Shown here: in pieces, positions 1 to 6,291 of the stretch
Layout of the letters: each line of letters opens with the position of its first letter
How positions within the stretch are numbered: the first letter of the stretch is position 1
Assembly (NCBI GenBank): GCA_030642845.1
Contig: DAOWMZ010000092.1
Coordinates: 1-6,934 of the forward strand
Source of the DNA: Candidatus Zixiibacteriota bacterium
Lineage (GTDB): Bacteria > Zixibacteria > MSB-5A5 > GN15 > FEB-12
DNA length: 6,934 nucleotides
Direction: 5' to 3'
Position numbers and translations under genes: made by a program
Notes under the pieces: model-generated
Told to the model about the DNA's origin: nothing
The model's input: only the letters and a program-made list of their open reading frames with translations
Database searches by the model: none

Positions 1-489
1 ACTAATAATAATCAGGAAAAAGGCAATTGATGCCAACATTGAACCTAATGAAATATATTTGCTGATAGTCACAACAATTCCAAAAACTACCAATGCCAAT
101 AATGCTTCCAATGGCAACAGAGCAATCATTCCGCCTAAAACAGTATTGACACCCTTCCCCCCATTGAATTTGAGATAGAGGGGAAATATATGTCCGAGCA
201 TGGCTGCCAGAACACAAATCAAGAGGAAAGCGTCAATTGAAAAATAATACAACTCATAGCTGTTAACGAACCATCGCCCGATTACAACAGCTAAAATTCC
301 TTTGGAAATATCTCCGAAATAAACCCAGATTGCTGCTTTGAAGCCTAAGATACGGGTTACATTGGTAGCCCCTACATTACCGGAACCATGCTTGCGGATA
401 TCATCGATGCCATAAAATCTCGGTACAATATATCCGAAAGGAATTGCTCCCAATAAATAGGCTGCTATAATAGGCAATAAAAATAGCAT
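1..489 (-). CDS. plsY: PlsY, acyl-phosphate:glycerol-3-phosphate acyltransferase (C-terminus outside window)
   Basis: Integral membrane enzyme that moves an acyl group from acyl-phosphate to glycerol-3-phosphate, giving lysophosphatidic acid, the first committed step of phospholipid synthesis in the PlsX/PlsY route. The 163 codons visible read through to the window edge without a stop. Family signatures seen: an N-terminal hydrophobic span with YLLGAIPFGY (11-20), GSGNVGATN (35-43), GDISKG (59-64), GHIFPLYLKFNGGKGVNT (99-116, the phosphate-binding glycine loop) and SKYISLGS (143-150). The usual family length is about 190-220 residues, so some 30-50 residues are missing. ATG at 489 is the first ATG after an in-frame stop at 504-502. 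Its nearest Shine-Dalgarno-like AAGG (511-508) is far from it, and an ATT codon at 501-499 sits at better spacing, so the exact start is uncertain. It follows the membrane-protein gene by 59 bases with no terminator seen, which suggests co-transcription. Family assignment is secure. Confidence 0.95.
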   Translation of the reverse strand, partial: MLFLLPIIAAYLLGAIPFGYIVPRFYGIDDIRKHGSGNVGATNVTRILGFKAAIWVYFGDISKGILAVVIGRWFVNSYELYYFSIDAFLLICVLAAMLGHIFPLYLKFNGGKGVNTVLGGMIALLPLEALLALVVFGIVVTISKYISLGSMLASIAFFLIIIS

Positions 490-548
490 AAGATTATTAA
501 TTTAATACCTTGTAAATATTCCTCTAACAATATAAGTGGCAAAACGAC

Positions 549-1010
549 TCACTCAGATGCTGTTGTGTCTTCCCCTGCTGTAGTATCAGGTACTGCCTCC
601 TCCATAGATGGAATACTAATTTCAGCCAGTTCAGGATAAATTTCAGAAAGAACATTCATTAACTCAATTACTTCAATTGAATCAATCACATCATCCTGTG
701 GCATATACTGTATTTTCTGAATTGTAGTACCAAGCAGTTCAAGATTAATAGTAGTATCAGAATCAAGTCTTTCAGAAAAGGCAGAAATAACTGCATTAAC
801 CATTGTTGTATCTACACCAGCTTGAGGGTTTTCTGATGCCTTACTTCCAATTTGCATTACTACTGATTTAACTCCGTATTTCGCCAGCTCATCCTTTTTA
901 ATCCAACACGTTACACCGGCAATTACAACCATAAGAAAAAGAACTCCGACAACAATCAGAGCTACCATACATCCTTTGGACATCCTTTTCTTCTTAATTT
1001 CTTCCGTCAT
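549..1010 (-). CDS. Uncharacterised single-span membrane protein, 153 aa
   Basis: I do not recognise this family. The protein has a short basic N-terminus (KKKR at 6-9, then K12), one strong hydrophobic span at about 14-37 closed by KK, and an extracytoplasmic part of about 115 residues. By the positive-inside rule the N-terminus is cytoplasmic. The outer part looks helical (38-60, then roughly 70-130) and ends in an acidic, Thr-rich tail containing PDTTAGEDTTASE. No Lys-rich, Cys-pair or catalytic motif is visible; the Cys residues are at 14 and 35, at the membrane edges, and lack a lipobox context. ATG at 1010 is preferred because GAGGTGA lies 6 bases upstream; GTG at 1016 in the same frame abuts that Shine-Dalgarno and is less likely. 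It has its own promoter (1116-1166) and precedes plsY, so a cell-envelope role is possible but unproven. The open frame, promoter, ribosome site and clean membrane topology make it a real gene. Confidence 0.82.
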   Translation of the reverse strand: MTEEIKKKRMSKGCMVALIVVGVLFLMVVIAGVTCWIKKDELAKYGVKSVVMQIGSKASENPQAGVDTTMVNAVISAFSERLDSDTTINLELLGTTIQKIQYMPQDDVIDSIEVIELMNVLSEIYPELAEISIPSMEEAVPDTTAGEDTTASE

Positions 1011-1115
1011 AATCACTCACCTCATTTTATTGATTCAATTAAATCTTTTAATGACCCGGATAATGCAAACACTCACAACCACTTCCATTGTAGTATTAAT
1101 GTTTGAGTTTAACAG

Positions 1116-1166
1116 AGTATAATATGAAGCTTGTTCATGCGCAAGTGATTCGAAAAAACTTTTTCA
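1116..1166 (-). promoter_or_regulatory. Sigma-70-type promoter with UP element for the membrane protein/plsY unit
   Basis: On the minus strand a -10 hexamer TATACT (1121-1116, 5/6 to TATAAT) lies exactly 17 bases from a -35 TTGCGC (1144-1139, 3/6 to TTGACA). The 22 bases directly upstream (1166-1145) contain AAAAAGTTTTTTCGAAT, which fits the E. coli UP consensus AAAWWTWTTTTNNNAAA in 12 of 14 defined positions and in the proper register to the -35. The expected start is A at about 1109, giving a 5' leader of about 99 bases before ATG 1010. A weak -35 with a strong UP element suggests dependence on the alpha C-terminal domain. This is a prediction from sequence only. Confidence 0.7.
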
Positions 1167-1193
1167 TGTGTTTGGAAGATGTCCACATCTGCT

Positions 1194-1221
1194 GTAGGGA
1201 CAATCCCCTGTGGTTGTCCTT
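1194..1221. repeat. Hairpin 1 (AGGGACAATC / GGTTGTCCTT)
   Basis: GGACAA (1198-1203) pairs with TTGTCC (1214-1219). The stem extends to about 10 pairs (1196-1205 with 1212-1221) if two G-U pairs are allowed, which works only for plus-strand RNA. The loop is CCCTGT. No T-run follows, so it is not a terminator. The GTAGGGAC start resembles the ends of dispersed palindromic repeats known from many environmental bacteria. Confidence 0.55.
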
Positions 1222-1226
1222 TATCT

Positions 1227-1247
1227 GGACAGGCATAGAGGCTGTCC
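1227..1247. repeat. Hairpin 2 (GGACAG / CTGTCC)
   Basis: Six-base perfect inverted repeat GGACAG (1227-1232) and CTGTCC (1242-1247) with a nine-base loop, directly after hairpin 1. Its left arm overlaps the sequence that is inverted again at 1380-1390, so it may be part of an element end rather than an independent unit. Confidence 0.45.
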
Positions 1248-1273
1248 TATAAGTCTCTTTTCCCAAACATCTA

Positions 1274-1339
1274 TTCAATTCGCGTAGGCCGCGGGGCTTG
1301 TCTCCCGGCGGACATAAAGCCCGCCTCTACGCGTTTGAA
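1274..1339. repeat. Central GC-rich hairpin (CGCGTAG / CTACGCG)
   Basis: CGCGTAG (1281-1287) pairs with CTACGCG (1327-1333). Inside it GCGGGGCTT (1291-1299) pairs with AAGCCCGC (1317-1324) with one bulged G, and a small GTC/GAC pair closes the tip. Outside, TTCAA/TTGAA extends the stem after a tt/t bulge. It is strikingly GC-rich against the AT-rich surroundings. No T-run follows on either side, so a REP-like repeat fits better than a terminator. Confidence 0.65.
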
Positions 1340-1403
1340 AGAACAATAAAATAATCTTATAGAATATCTGCTTGTTCCGTGCCTGTCAGACACCCTCATT
1401 ACC

Positions 1404-1431
1404 GTAAGGGCACGGCATGCCGTGCCCTTAC
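1404..1431. repeat. Perfect 28-base palindrome
   Basis: The half-site GTAAGGGCACGGCA (1404-1417) is followed immediately by its exact reverse complement (1418-1431), so 14 pairs match without a mismatch and without a spacer. The centre is GGCATGCC. A zero-loop palindrome of this length is typical of REP-like dispersed repeats or of a dimeric-protein site, not of a terminator, and there is no T-run after it. A copy-number search would decide. Confidence 0.75.
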
Positions 1432-1489
1432 ATAAAATAAATTTGGCATGCAGGAATGTATGCTCCACAAATAAGAGAAATTTTTCTCA

Positions 1490-1518
1490 AACAAAAAACC
1501 CGCCGTAAAAGCGGGTTT
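1490..1518 (-). terminator. Rho-independent terminator of the spc/alpha unit
   Basis: On the minus strand AAACCCGC (1518-1511), a 7-base loop and GCGGGTTT (1503-1496) form a perfect 8-bp stem, and the 3' arm runs into a stretch of six T (1498-1493). It lies 34 bases after the rplQ stop. Reading from the plus strand, only three T follow the stem, so it acts in one direction. Confidence 0.92.
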
Positions 1519-1552
1519 GATGTCGATACAGTATTATATCAGATGTGTAAAT

Positions 1553-1978
1553 CTATTTATTAGCTGCAGCCTTTTTGTCTTTTTTGATTTTCTTACCCTT
1601 TTTATCGGTTTCCACTTTGGGTGGAGGAGTCAAAAGTTCGACCACCGATAAAGGGGCACCATCACCACGCCGTACACCCAATTTGACTACGCGAGTGTAA
1701 CCGGAGTTGCGATCAGCAAGTTCCGGAAGTATCTCATTAAAGAGTTTCTTAAAAATCTTCTTCTGACACACAGTTCTGGCAACCTGTCTTTTGGAAGCCA
1801 GGGTATTCTTTTTGGCAGTGGTTATAATGCGATCAACTACGGGACGAAGCGCCTTGGCTTTGGCGTCTGTAGTTTTGATTACCCGGTACTCAAATAATGA
1901 CATTGCCATATTCGAAAGCATTGCCTCACGATGAGCTTTGGTACGTCCCAGTTTATTTACTTTATCCCGATGTCCCAT
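1553..1978 (-). CDS. rplQ: 50S ribosomal protein L17
   Basis: Large-subunit protein near the polypeptide exit tunnel and last gene of the alpha operon. The start [20 protein letters not shown] and the block [16 protein letters not shown] (94-109) are canonical L17, ending in SVVELL (111-116) where many L17 proteins stop. Here about 25 further residues follow, with a PPP turn (118-120) and a Lys-rich tail (121-141). ATG 1978 is chosen because it begins the conserved N-terminus. The only Shine-Dalgarno-like stretch, GGTGA (1995-1991), directly follows the rpoA stop and is 12 bases away, longer than usual, so coupling to rpoA translation is likely. The gap to rpoA is 17 bases, and a terminator follows. 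Confidence 0.98.
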   Translation of the reverse strand: MGHRDKVNKLGRTKAHREAMLSNMAMSLFEYRVIKTTDAKAKALRPVVDRIITTAKKNTLASKRQVARTVCQKKIFKKLFNEILPELADRNSGYTRVVKLGVRRGDGAPLSVVELLTPPPKVETDKKGKKIKKDKKAAANK

Positions 1979-1995
1979 TTTTTAATCACATCACC

Positions 1996-2979
1996 TTATG
2001 TTTGCTGTTGTTCAATAAATTTTGATATATCCATTCCGAAGGATAAACCCATCTCTTCAAGAATGGTACTAATTTCATTAAGTGACTTACGTCCGAAATT
2101 ACGATACTTTAACATCTCCGATTCAGCCTTAGTAACCAAATCTTGAATGGATTGTATGTTCGCTGCTCTCAGACAGTTAGACGATCTTACTGAAAGTTCC
2201 AGTTCATCTACTCTGGTCAGCAGCAGATTACGAACCCGGACAGTCTCTTCATCTTCTTCCGGCTCTTCTTCCACCGTTACCTCTTCATCCATGTGAATAA
2301 AGAGCTGCAGATGATCTTTCATCAGCTTAGCTGCATAGCTAAGAGCATCTTCCGGTGTTATGGCACTATCAGTTGTAATTTCCATTATCAGGCGGTCGTA
2401 GTCAGTCTTTTGGCCTACACGGGTATTCTCTACAAGGTAGGAGACTTTAACAACCGGTGAAAAGAAGGAATCGATATAAACCGTCCCAACCGGAGCGTCA
2501 GGGCGTTTATTTTGTGAGGCGACACTATAGCTGCGGCCTGAGTCAACATCAAGTTCCATTTCAAATTCAACATCATCGGTAAGTTCACAGATATGCATAT
2601 CAGGATTGAGGATTTCAATTTCCCCGTCCGTTTCAATCATACCGGCGGTTAATTTACCTTTGCTATCAGCCTTTAAAGTAAGAGTCCGCATTTCATCGCA
2701 ATGCATCCGAACTCTGATTCTTTTAATATTGAGAACGATGTCAGTGACATCTTCATAAATTCCCGTAATGGATGAAAACTCATGTAAACATCCTTTAATA
2801 CGAAGAGATACAACTGCAGCCCCTTGAATTGAGGAAAGTAAAACTCTACGGAGTCCATTACCAAGAGTTGTACCGTACCCTCTTTCCAGAGGTTCTATAA
2901 TAAACCGGGAATAATTCTCTGTCGCCGATGACTGATCATTGACGACTTCTTTAGGCATTGTAAGTGATTTCCACTTCAT
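1996..2979 (-). CDS. rpoA: DNA-directed RNA polymerase subunit alpha
   Basis: Alpha subunit (327 aa, close to E. coli's 329) that dimerises to start RNA polymerase assembly and contacts promoter DNA and activators. The N-terminal domain (about 20-230) has [19 protein letters not shown] (32-50) with R45 at the position needed for assembly. A very acidic linker covers about 231-246. The C-terminal domain (about 250-320) carries [12 protein letters not shown] (264-275) and GRKSLNEI (296-303). By count, R265, N268 and K298 fall at the same numbers as the E. coli residues that bind UP-element DNA. ATG 2979 has GGGAGG upstream (2995-2990), and a small CTCC/GGAG hairpin could cover that site. The gap to rpsD is 31 bases. 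Confidence 0.99.
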   Translation of the reverse strand: MKWKSLTMPKEVVNDQSSATENYSRFIIEPLERGYGTTLGNGLRRVLLSSIQGAAVVSLRIKGCLHEFSSITGIYEDVTDIVLNIKRIRVRMHCDEMRTLTLKADSKGKLTAGMIETDGEIEILNPDMHICELTDDVEFEMELDVDSGRSYSVASQNKRPDAPVGTVYIDSFFSPVVKVSYLVENTRVGQKTDYDRLIMEITTDSAITPEDALSYAAKLMKDHLQLFIHMDEEVTVEEEPEEDEETVRVRNLLLTRVDELELSVRSSNCLRAANIQSIQDLVTKAESEMLKYRNFGRKSLNEISTILEEMGLSFGMDISKFIEQQQT

Positions 2980-3010
2980 TTACTAAAATCCTCCCAAAGG
3001 AGTTATTTCC

Positions 3011-3640
3011 TTATTTTGAATACAACTCTACAACCAATTGTTCATTAACTGTCAAAGGTATATCAATACGTTTTGGCACTTCAAGGAGTTCCCCTTCAAG
3101 AGCCGCTTTATTCAACCTTATCCACGGGTAATCATCACCCCGGCCAACTTCCTTTAGGGCGGCATGAATAACATCAAGGTTCTTTGATTTTTCTTTCACC
3201 TTGATGATTTCACCCGGCTTAATGGAATATGACGGGATATCAACAATGCGTCCGTTCACCAGTACATGACGGTGTCTGACCAGTTGTCGAGCTCCTTTTC
3301 GTGATGAAGCAAATCCCAGACGATAGACAACATTGTCCAATCTGACTTCCAGCAACTGCAACAAGATTTCGCCAGTAACACCAGTTTTGCGATCGGCTTT
3401 TTTAAAATAGTTCCGGAATTGTTTTTCCAGAATACCATAAATACGACGAATTTTCTGTTTTTCCCTTAACTGAATACCATAAGGTGAAATTTTCCTTCGT
3501 CTGTTATTGCCATGCTGTCCCGGTGGAAACTGACGTCTTTCGATAGCGCATTTATCACTTAAACAGCGCGATCCTTTTAGGAAGAGTTTTTCCCCTTCAC
3601 GACGACAAAGTTTACAATTGGCTTTACGATAGCGAGCCAT
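3011..3640 (-). CDS. rpsD: 30S ribosomal protein S4, zinc-binding form
   Basis: Primary 16S rRNA-binding protein that nucleates 30S assembly; in E. coli it also represses the alpha operon. The length, 209 aa, is normal. The N-terminus has C9, C12, C26 and C31, the four-Cys zinc site of the C+ form. The S4 RNA-binding domain covers about 99-160 and includes [15 protein letters not shown] (100-114) and [13 protein letters not shown] (126-138). It ends in LVVELYSK, typical for S4. ATG 3640 has AGGAG five bases upstream. No pseudoknot of the E. coli S4-operator type was recognised upstream of rpsM, so autoregulation here is only a possibility. Confidence 0.99.
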   Translation of the reverse strand: MARYRKANCKLCRREGEKLFLKGSRCLSDKCAIERRQFPPGQHGNNRRRKISPYGIQLREKQKIRRIYGILEKQFRNYFKKADRKTGVTGEILLQLLEVRLDNVVYRLGFASSRKGARQLVRHRHVLVNGRIVDIPSYSIKPGEIIKVKEKSKNLDVIHAALKEVGRGDDYPWIRLNKAALEGELLEVPKRIDIPLTVNEQLVVELYSK

Positions 3641-3681
3641 TCAATCTCCTATATACTCTAAATTATTCTATTCTCAGTCCA

Positions 3682-4077
3682 TTATACACGGCGGCGTTTA
3701 GGCGGCCGGCATCCGTTATGCGGAATCGGGGTTACATCTTTAATTAAGCTAATTTCCAATCCAGCGGCAGAGAGTGCTCTGATAGCTGCTTCACGACCTG
3801 AGCCCGGACCTTTAACCCAAATTTCAACACGGCGGAGTCCCATATCCATTGCTTCCTTGGCGGCCAGTGTCGACGCTTGTTGAGCGGCAAAGGGAGTTGA
3901 TTTTTTTGAACCCTTAAATCCAACCCGACCGGCACTTCCCCAGGAAATAGTTTTACCATTAACATCAGATAAGGTAATAATTGTATTATTAAAAGTAGCT
4001 TTAATATGAACCGTACCGGTTGATTCTACTTTTCGTGATTTCTTCCTGGATTTACCTTTTTTCTTAGCATCAGCCAC
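3682..4077 (-). CDS. rpsK: 30S ribosomal protein S11
   Basis: Small-subunit platform protein near the mRNA exit site and the Shine-Dalgarno helix. The basic N-terminal extension ([12 protein letters not shown]) is followed by [18 protein letters not shown], a [20 protein letters not shown] block and the C-terminal [15 protein letters not shown], all canonical. Length 131 aa is normal. The start codon is GTG (4077-4075), supported by GAGG six bases upstream and by the expected N-terminus; no in-frame ATG fits. It lies 23 bases after rpsM and 41 bases before rpsD. Confidence 0.98.
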   Translation of the reverse strand: MADAKKKGKSRKKSRKVESTGTVHIKATFNNTIITLSDVNGKTISWGSAGRVGFKGSKKSTPFAAQQASTLAAKEAMDMGLRRVEIWVKGPGSGREAAIRALSAAGLEISLIKDVTPIPHNGCRPPKRRRV

Positions 4078-4100
4078 TTAACACCTCAGTAATTTCAAGA

Positions 4101-4487
4101 CTATTTCTTAGCCATTGGTTTTCTTTTTAATCCGCCTATAGAACGTTTCGGTCCTTTGCGAGTGCGGGAATTATTTTTTGTATTCTGACCGCGAACTGGG
4201 AGACCACGCCGATGCCGCAAACCTCGATAACTGCCAATATCAACCAGACGTTTGATATTCATCTGTATTTCACCTCGAAGAGTACCTTCCACATTGTAAT
4301 CATTTTCGATCACTTTACGAAGCTTGGTGATATCTTCATCAGTAAGTTTATTGACTCTGGTATCAGGATTAACACCTGTTTTACTCAGTATCTCATCTGC
4401 AATGAACGGTCCAATACCGAATATATAACGCAACCCAATCTGGATACGTTTATCTTTAGGTAAATCTACACCGGATATTCTGGCCAA
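4101..4487 (-). CDS. rpsM: 30S ribosomal protein S13
   Basis: Small-subunit head protein that contacts the 50S subunit (bridge B1) and the P-site tRNA through its basic tail. [15 protein letters not shown] opens the protein, IFGIG (22-26) and [17 protein letters not shown] follow, and the tail is [20 protein letters not shown]. Length 128 aa is normal. The start codon is TTG (4487-4485), with AAGGAG six bases upstream. TTG is rare for a highly expressed ribosomal protein and could lower or tune initiation at the head of the alpha operon. The gap to rpmJ is 38 bases. Confidence 0.98.
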   Translation of the reverse strand: MARISGVDLPKDKRIQIGLRYIFGIGPFIADEILSKTGVNPDTRVNKLTDEDITKLRKVIENDYNVEGTLRGEIQMNIKRLVDIGSYRGLRHRRGLPVRGQNTKNNSRTRKGPKRSIGGLKRKPMAKK

Positions 4488-4525
4488 ATCTTTCTCCTTT
4501 TACTCTATGCAAAAAAACTTTGTTC

Positions 4526-4642
4526 TCAACCCTGACGCTGTTTATGGCTTGGGTTACGCGAACATATAACTCTTAAAACACCTTTACGCTTGATAATCTT
4601 GCAATATTCACAGCGCTTCTTAATTGCCGAACGTACTTTCAT
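4526..4642 (-). CDS. rpmJ: 50S ribosomal protein L36, zinc-binding form
   Basis: Small gene of 38 codons that begins [15 protein letters not shown] and ends HKQRQG, the canonical L36 sequence. C11, C14, C27 and H33 form the C-C-C-H zinc site, so this is the zinc-dependent form. L36 binds 23S rRNA late in 50S assembly. ATG 4642 has GGTGA five bases upstream. It sits 20 bases after infA and 38 before rpsM, the usual place. A run of seven T after the stop lacks a stem and is not read as a terminator. Confidence 0.98.
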   Translation of the reverse strand: MKVRSAIKKRCEYCKIIKRKGVLRVICSRNPSHKQRQG

Positions 4643-4662
4643 AATAATCACCAATCGTTATT

Positions 4663-4881
4663 TTATTTATAACGATACGTTATCCTTCCCCGGGTAAGAT
4701 CATAAGGTGAAAGTTCCAGTGTTACTTTATCACCCGGTAATATTTTAATAAAATGCATTCTCATCTTGCCGGATATATGAGCTAAAACAACATGACCATT
4801 ATCAAGTTCCACTTTAAACATTGCATTAGGTAAAGTTTCTGTCACTTTGCCTTCAACCTGAATGGTTTCTTCTTTAGCCAT
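4663..4881 (-). CDS. infA: Translation initiation factor IF-1
   Basis: IF-1 (72 aa, the standard length) binds the 30S A site and helps IF-2 and IF-3 select the initiator tRNA. It is a single OB-fold protein, recognised by [49 protein letters not shown] and the basic C-terminus TYRYK. ATG 4881 follows AAGGAG (4890-4885) with only three bases between, slightly close. That Shine-Dalgarno touches the map stop codon (4892-4890), so translation is probably coupled to map. Confidence 0.99.
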   Translation of the reverse strand: MAKEETIQVEGKVTETLPNAMFKVELDNGHVVLAHISGKMRMHFIKILPGDKVTLELSPYDLTRGRITYRYK

Positions 4882-4889
4882 AATCTCCT

Positions 4890-5636
4890 TTATACCAGAG
4901 TTAGTATATCCGGGTCACTTTCGGTTATAACGATCGTATGTTCATAATGAGCCGAAGACTTTCCATCAATCGTAATTTCAGTCCAGCCATCGGGCATCGT
5001 TTTTACTACTTCGCTTCCCAGATTAACCATCGGTTCAATTGCCAATACCATCCCCGGTCTTAAAACAGGTCCGTCATTGGGTGACCCAAAATTTGGCACC
5101 TGGGGTGGTTCATGCAATTTACGGCCAATTCCATGACCAACTAATCTACGAACGACACCATACCCCTGACCCTCAGCAGTTAACTGAATGGTCGAAGATA
5201 CGACACCTAATTTATTATTTTTTCGAGCTTTGTCAATACCTGCCATCAATGATTTTTTAGTCCATTCCATCAGAAGTCTTTTTTCATCGGAAATATCACC
5301 AACAGCATAAGTTCGGGCAGAATCACCATAGAATCCATCAACAATAGAGCCGATATCCACAGAAACGATTTCACCCGCTTTCATAATTCTTTTTCCCGGG
5401 ATTCCGTGTACAACCTCATCATCAATAGAAATACAGGCAGCAGCAGGGAAACCATGATATCCTTTAAAACCGGGAACCGCTCCCTGAGATCTGATATGAT
5501 CCTCAATAAGGCTATCAAGCTCACCGGTGGTCATTCCTTCCAGATTTAACTCTTCAACCATATCAAGAGTTCTGGCGACAACATTTCCGGCTCGACGCAT
5601 AATTTCTATTTCATCTTTTGTTTTACATTCACACAT
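4890..5636 (-). CDS. map: Methionine aminopeptidase, type I
   Basis: Cytosolic two-metal enzyme that removes the initiator Met from nascent proteins. The five metal ligands of the pita-bread fold are present: D94, D105, H168, E201 and E232, with H77 (VVHGIPG) and H175 ([10 protein letters not shown]) as substrate-site histidines. Length 248 aa is normal for type Ia, which has no N-terminal zinc or SH3-binding extension. The start ATG at 5636 gives [17 protein letters not shown], the right length before the conserved EIEIMRRAG. No Shine-Dalgarno is visible in the 7-base gap after adk or just before it, so translation likely depends on ribosomes arriving from adk. The stop overlaps the infA ribosome site. 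Confidence 0.98.
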   Translation of the reverse strand: MCECKTKDEIEIMRRAGNVVARTLDMVEELNLEGMTTGELDSLIEDHIRSQGAVPGFKGYHGFPAAACISIDDEVVHGIPGKRIMKAGEIVSVDIGSIVDGFYGDSARTYAVGDISDEKRLLMEWTKKSLMAGIDKARKNNKLGVVSSTIQLTAEGQGYGVVRRLVGHGIGRKLHEPPQVPNFGSPNDGPVLRPGMVLAIEPMVNLGSEVVKTMPDGWTEITIDGKSSAHYEHTIVITESDPDILTLV

Positions 5637-5643
5637 GCTAATA

Positions 5644-6291
5644 CTATTTATTTACAACCTTTAATAAATCTTCAAAAACGGCTGTCGGAGCTTGTTCACC
5701 GGTAACTTCAATTAATATTGATTCGTTACGGTAAAATTCTTCAATCGGCTGAGTCTGTTTTTTATAAACTTCAAGTCTGTTTCGTACAACTGATTCTTCA
5801 TCATCCGGGCGACGCTGTAATTTAGCACCGTCATCATCACATACCCCTTCATTTTTAGGCATATTTGAAGGATGATTATATGTACGCTGACAGGTCGGGC
5901 AGAACCAACGCCCCGAGAGTCTTCTTACTACTTCTTCATCAGAAACCTGCAATAAAATTGCGGAATCCATATTCATATTATTTTTGACGAACATCTTCTT
6001 CAGACTTTCAGCCTGAGGAACGGTTCGAGGGAAACCATCGAGAATAAAGCCATTACTTAGATAGCCATTGGTTACTTTAGTTTCAATCAAACCAATCAGC
6101 AGATGATCAGGAACTAATTCTCCCTTTTCCATATATTCTTTTGCCTGCTTGCCTAAATCGGTACCTTCCTTAACTGCAGTGCGAAGCAGATCACCTGTTG
6201 ACAAATGGATTACACCAATTTTTTCAGCCAGTTTTACAGCTTGAGTTCCTTTTCCTGATCCCGGAGGACCAAGAAAGATCATATTCTTCAT
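5644..6291 (-). CDS. adk: Adenylate kinase, long form with zinc-type LID
   Basis: Cytosolic enzyme that interconverts ATP + AMP and 2 ADP. From ATG 6291 the protein has 215 aa: P-loop GPPGSGKGT (8-16), AMP-site STGDLLR (31-37), LDGFPRT (84-90), an extended LID with C131, C134, C151 and D154, and RRPDDEE after it. The C-C-C-D pattern is that of zinc-stabilised long adenylate kinases such as the Bacillus one. ATG 6291 is preferred over the in-frame GTG at 6294 because GGAGG is 8 bases upstream; both are workable. The ATG overlaps the secY stop (TGATG), which signals translational coupling. Confidence 0.98.
   Translation of the reverse strand: MKNMIFLGPPGSGKGTQAVKLAEKIGVIHLSTGDLLRTAVKEGTDLGKQAKEYMEKGELVPDHLLIGLIETKVTNGYLSNGFILDGFPRTVPQAESLKKMFVKNNMNMDSAILLQVSDEEVVRRLSGRWFCPTCQRTYNHPSNMPKNEGVCDDDGAKLQRRPDDEESVVRNRLEVYKKQTQPIEEFYRNESILIEVTGEQAPTAVFEDLLKVVNK

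Larger units (their letters stand above)
1194..1431. repeat. Cluster of REP-like hairpins forming a larger quasi-palindrome
   Basis: Non-coding stretch of about 240 bases between the alpha-operon terminator and the next promoter. It holds separate hairpins (listed individually) that are also arranged symmetrically. Inverted pairs nested around a centre near 1307 are TCTGGACAGGCA (1224-1235) with TGCCTGTCAGA (1380-1390), CTATAAG (1247-1253) with CTTATAG (1356-1362), TTCAA (1274-1278) with TTGAA (1335-1339), and CGCGTAG (1281-1287) with CTACGCG (1327-1333). The outermost hairpins (1194-1221 and 1404-1431) are roughly equidistant from the same centre and share a GTA-GGG start. There is no transposase and no clear target duplication. 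It could be a decayed MITE-like element or several REP-type repeats side by side. The structures are seen; the interpretation is inferred. Confidence 0.6.

Noticed and set aside
2..217. Minus-strand open frame within plsY in another frame
   Set aside because: Overlaps the true plsY frame, which carries all the family motifs.
1035..1088. Possible 17-residue leader peptide (MEVVVSVCIIRVIKRFN) in the leader of the membrane-protein gene
   Set aside because: No Shine-Dalgarno precedes it, there is no run of one amino acid, and no attenuator-like terminator follows.
1241..1260. GCTGTCCTATAAGTC resembling the end of some insertion sequences
   Set aside because: No transposase fragment and no matching opposite end beyond the short pair already described; similarity recalled from memory only.
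1271..1468. Open frame of 65 codons on the minus strand in the gap between genes
   Set aside because: Its sequence (for example VEAGFMSAGRQAPRPTR) is simply the translation of the GC-rich hairpin. It has no convincing ribosome site and spans the repeat cluster.
1475..1488. GAGAAA/TTTCTC inverted repeat beside the terminator
   Set aside because: AT-rich, two-base loop, no role evident beside the much stronger terminator stem.
4212..4463. Plus-strand open frame across rpsM
   Set aside because: Antisense shadow of a highly conserved ribosomal gene, with no family likeness of its own.
4505..4525. Run of seven T after rpmJ as a terminator
   Set aside because: No GC stem precedes the run, and the rpsM ribosome site follows at once within the same operon.
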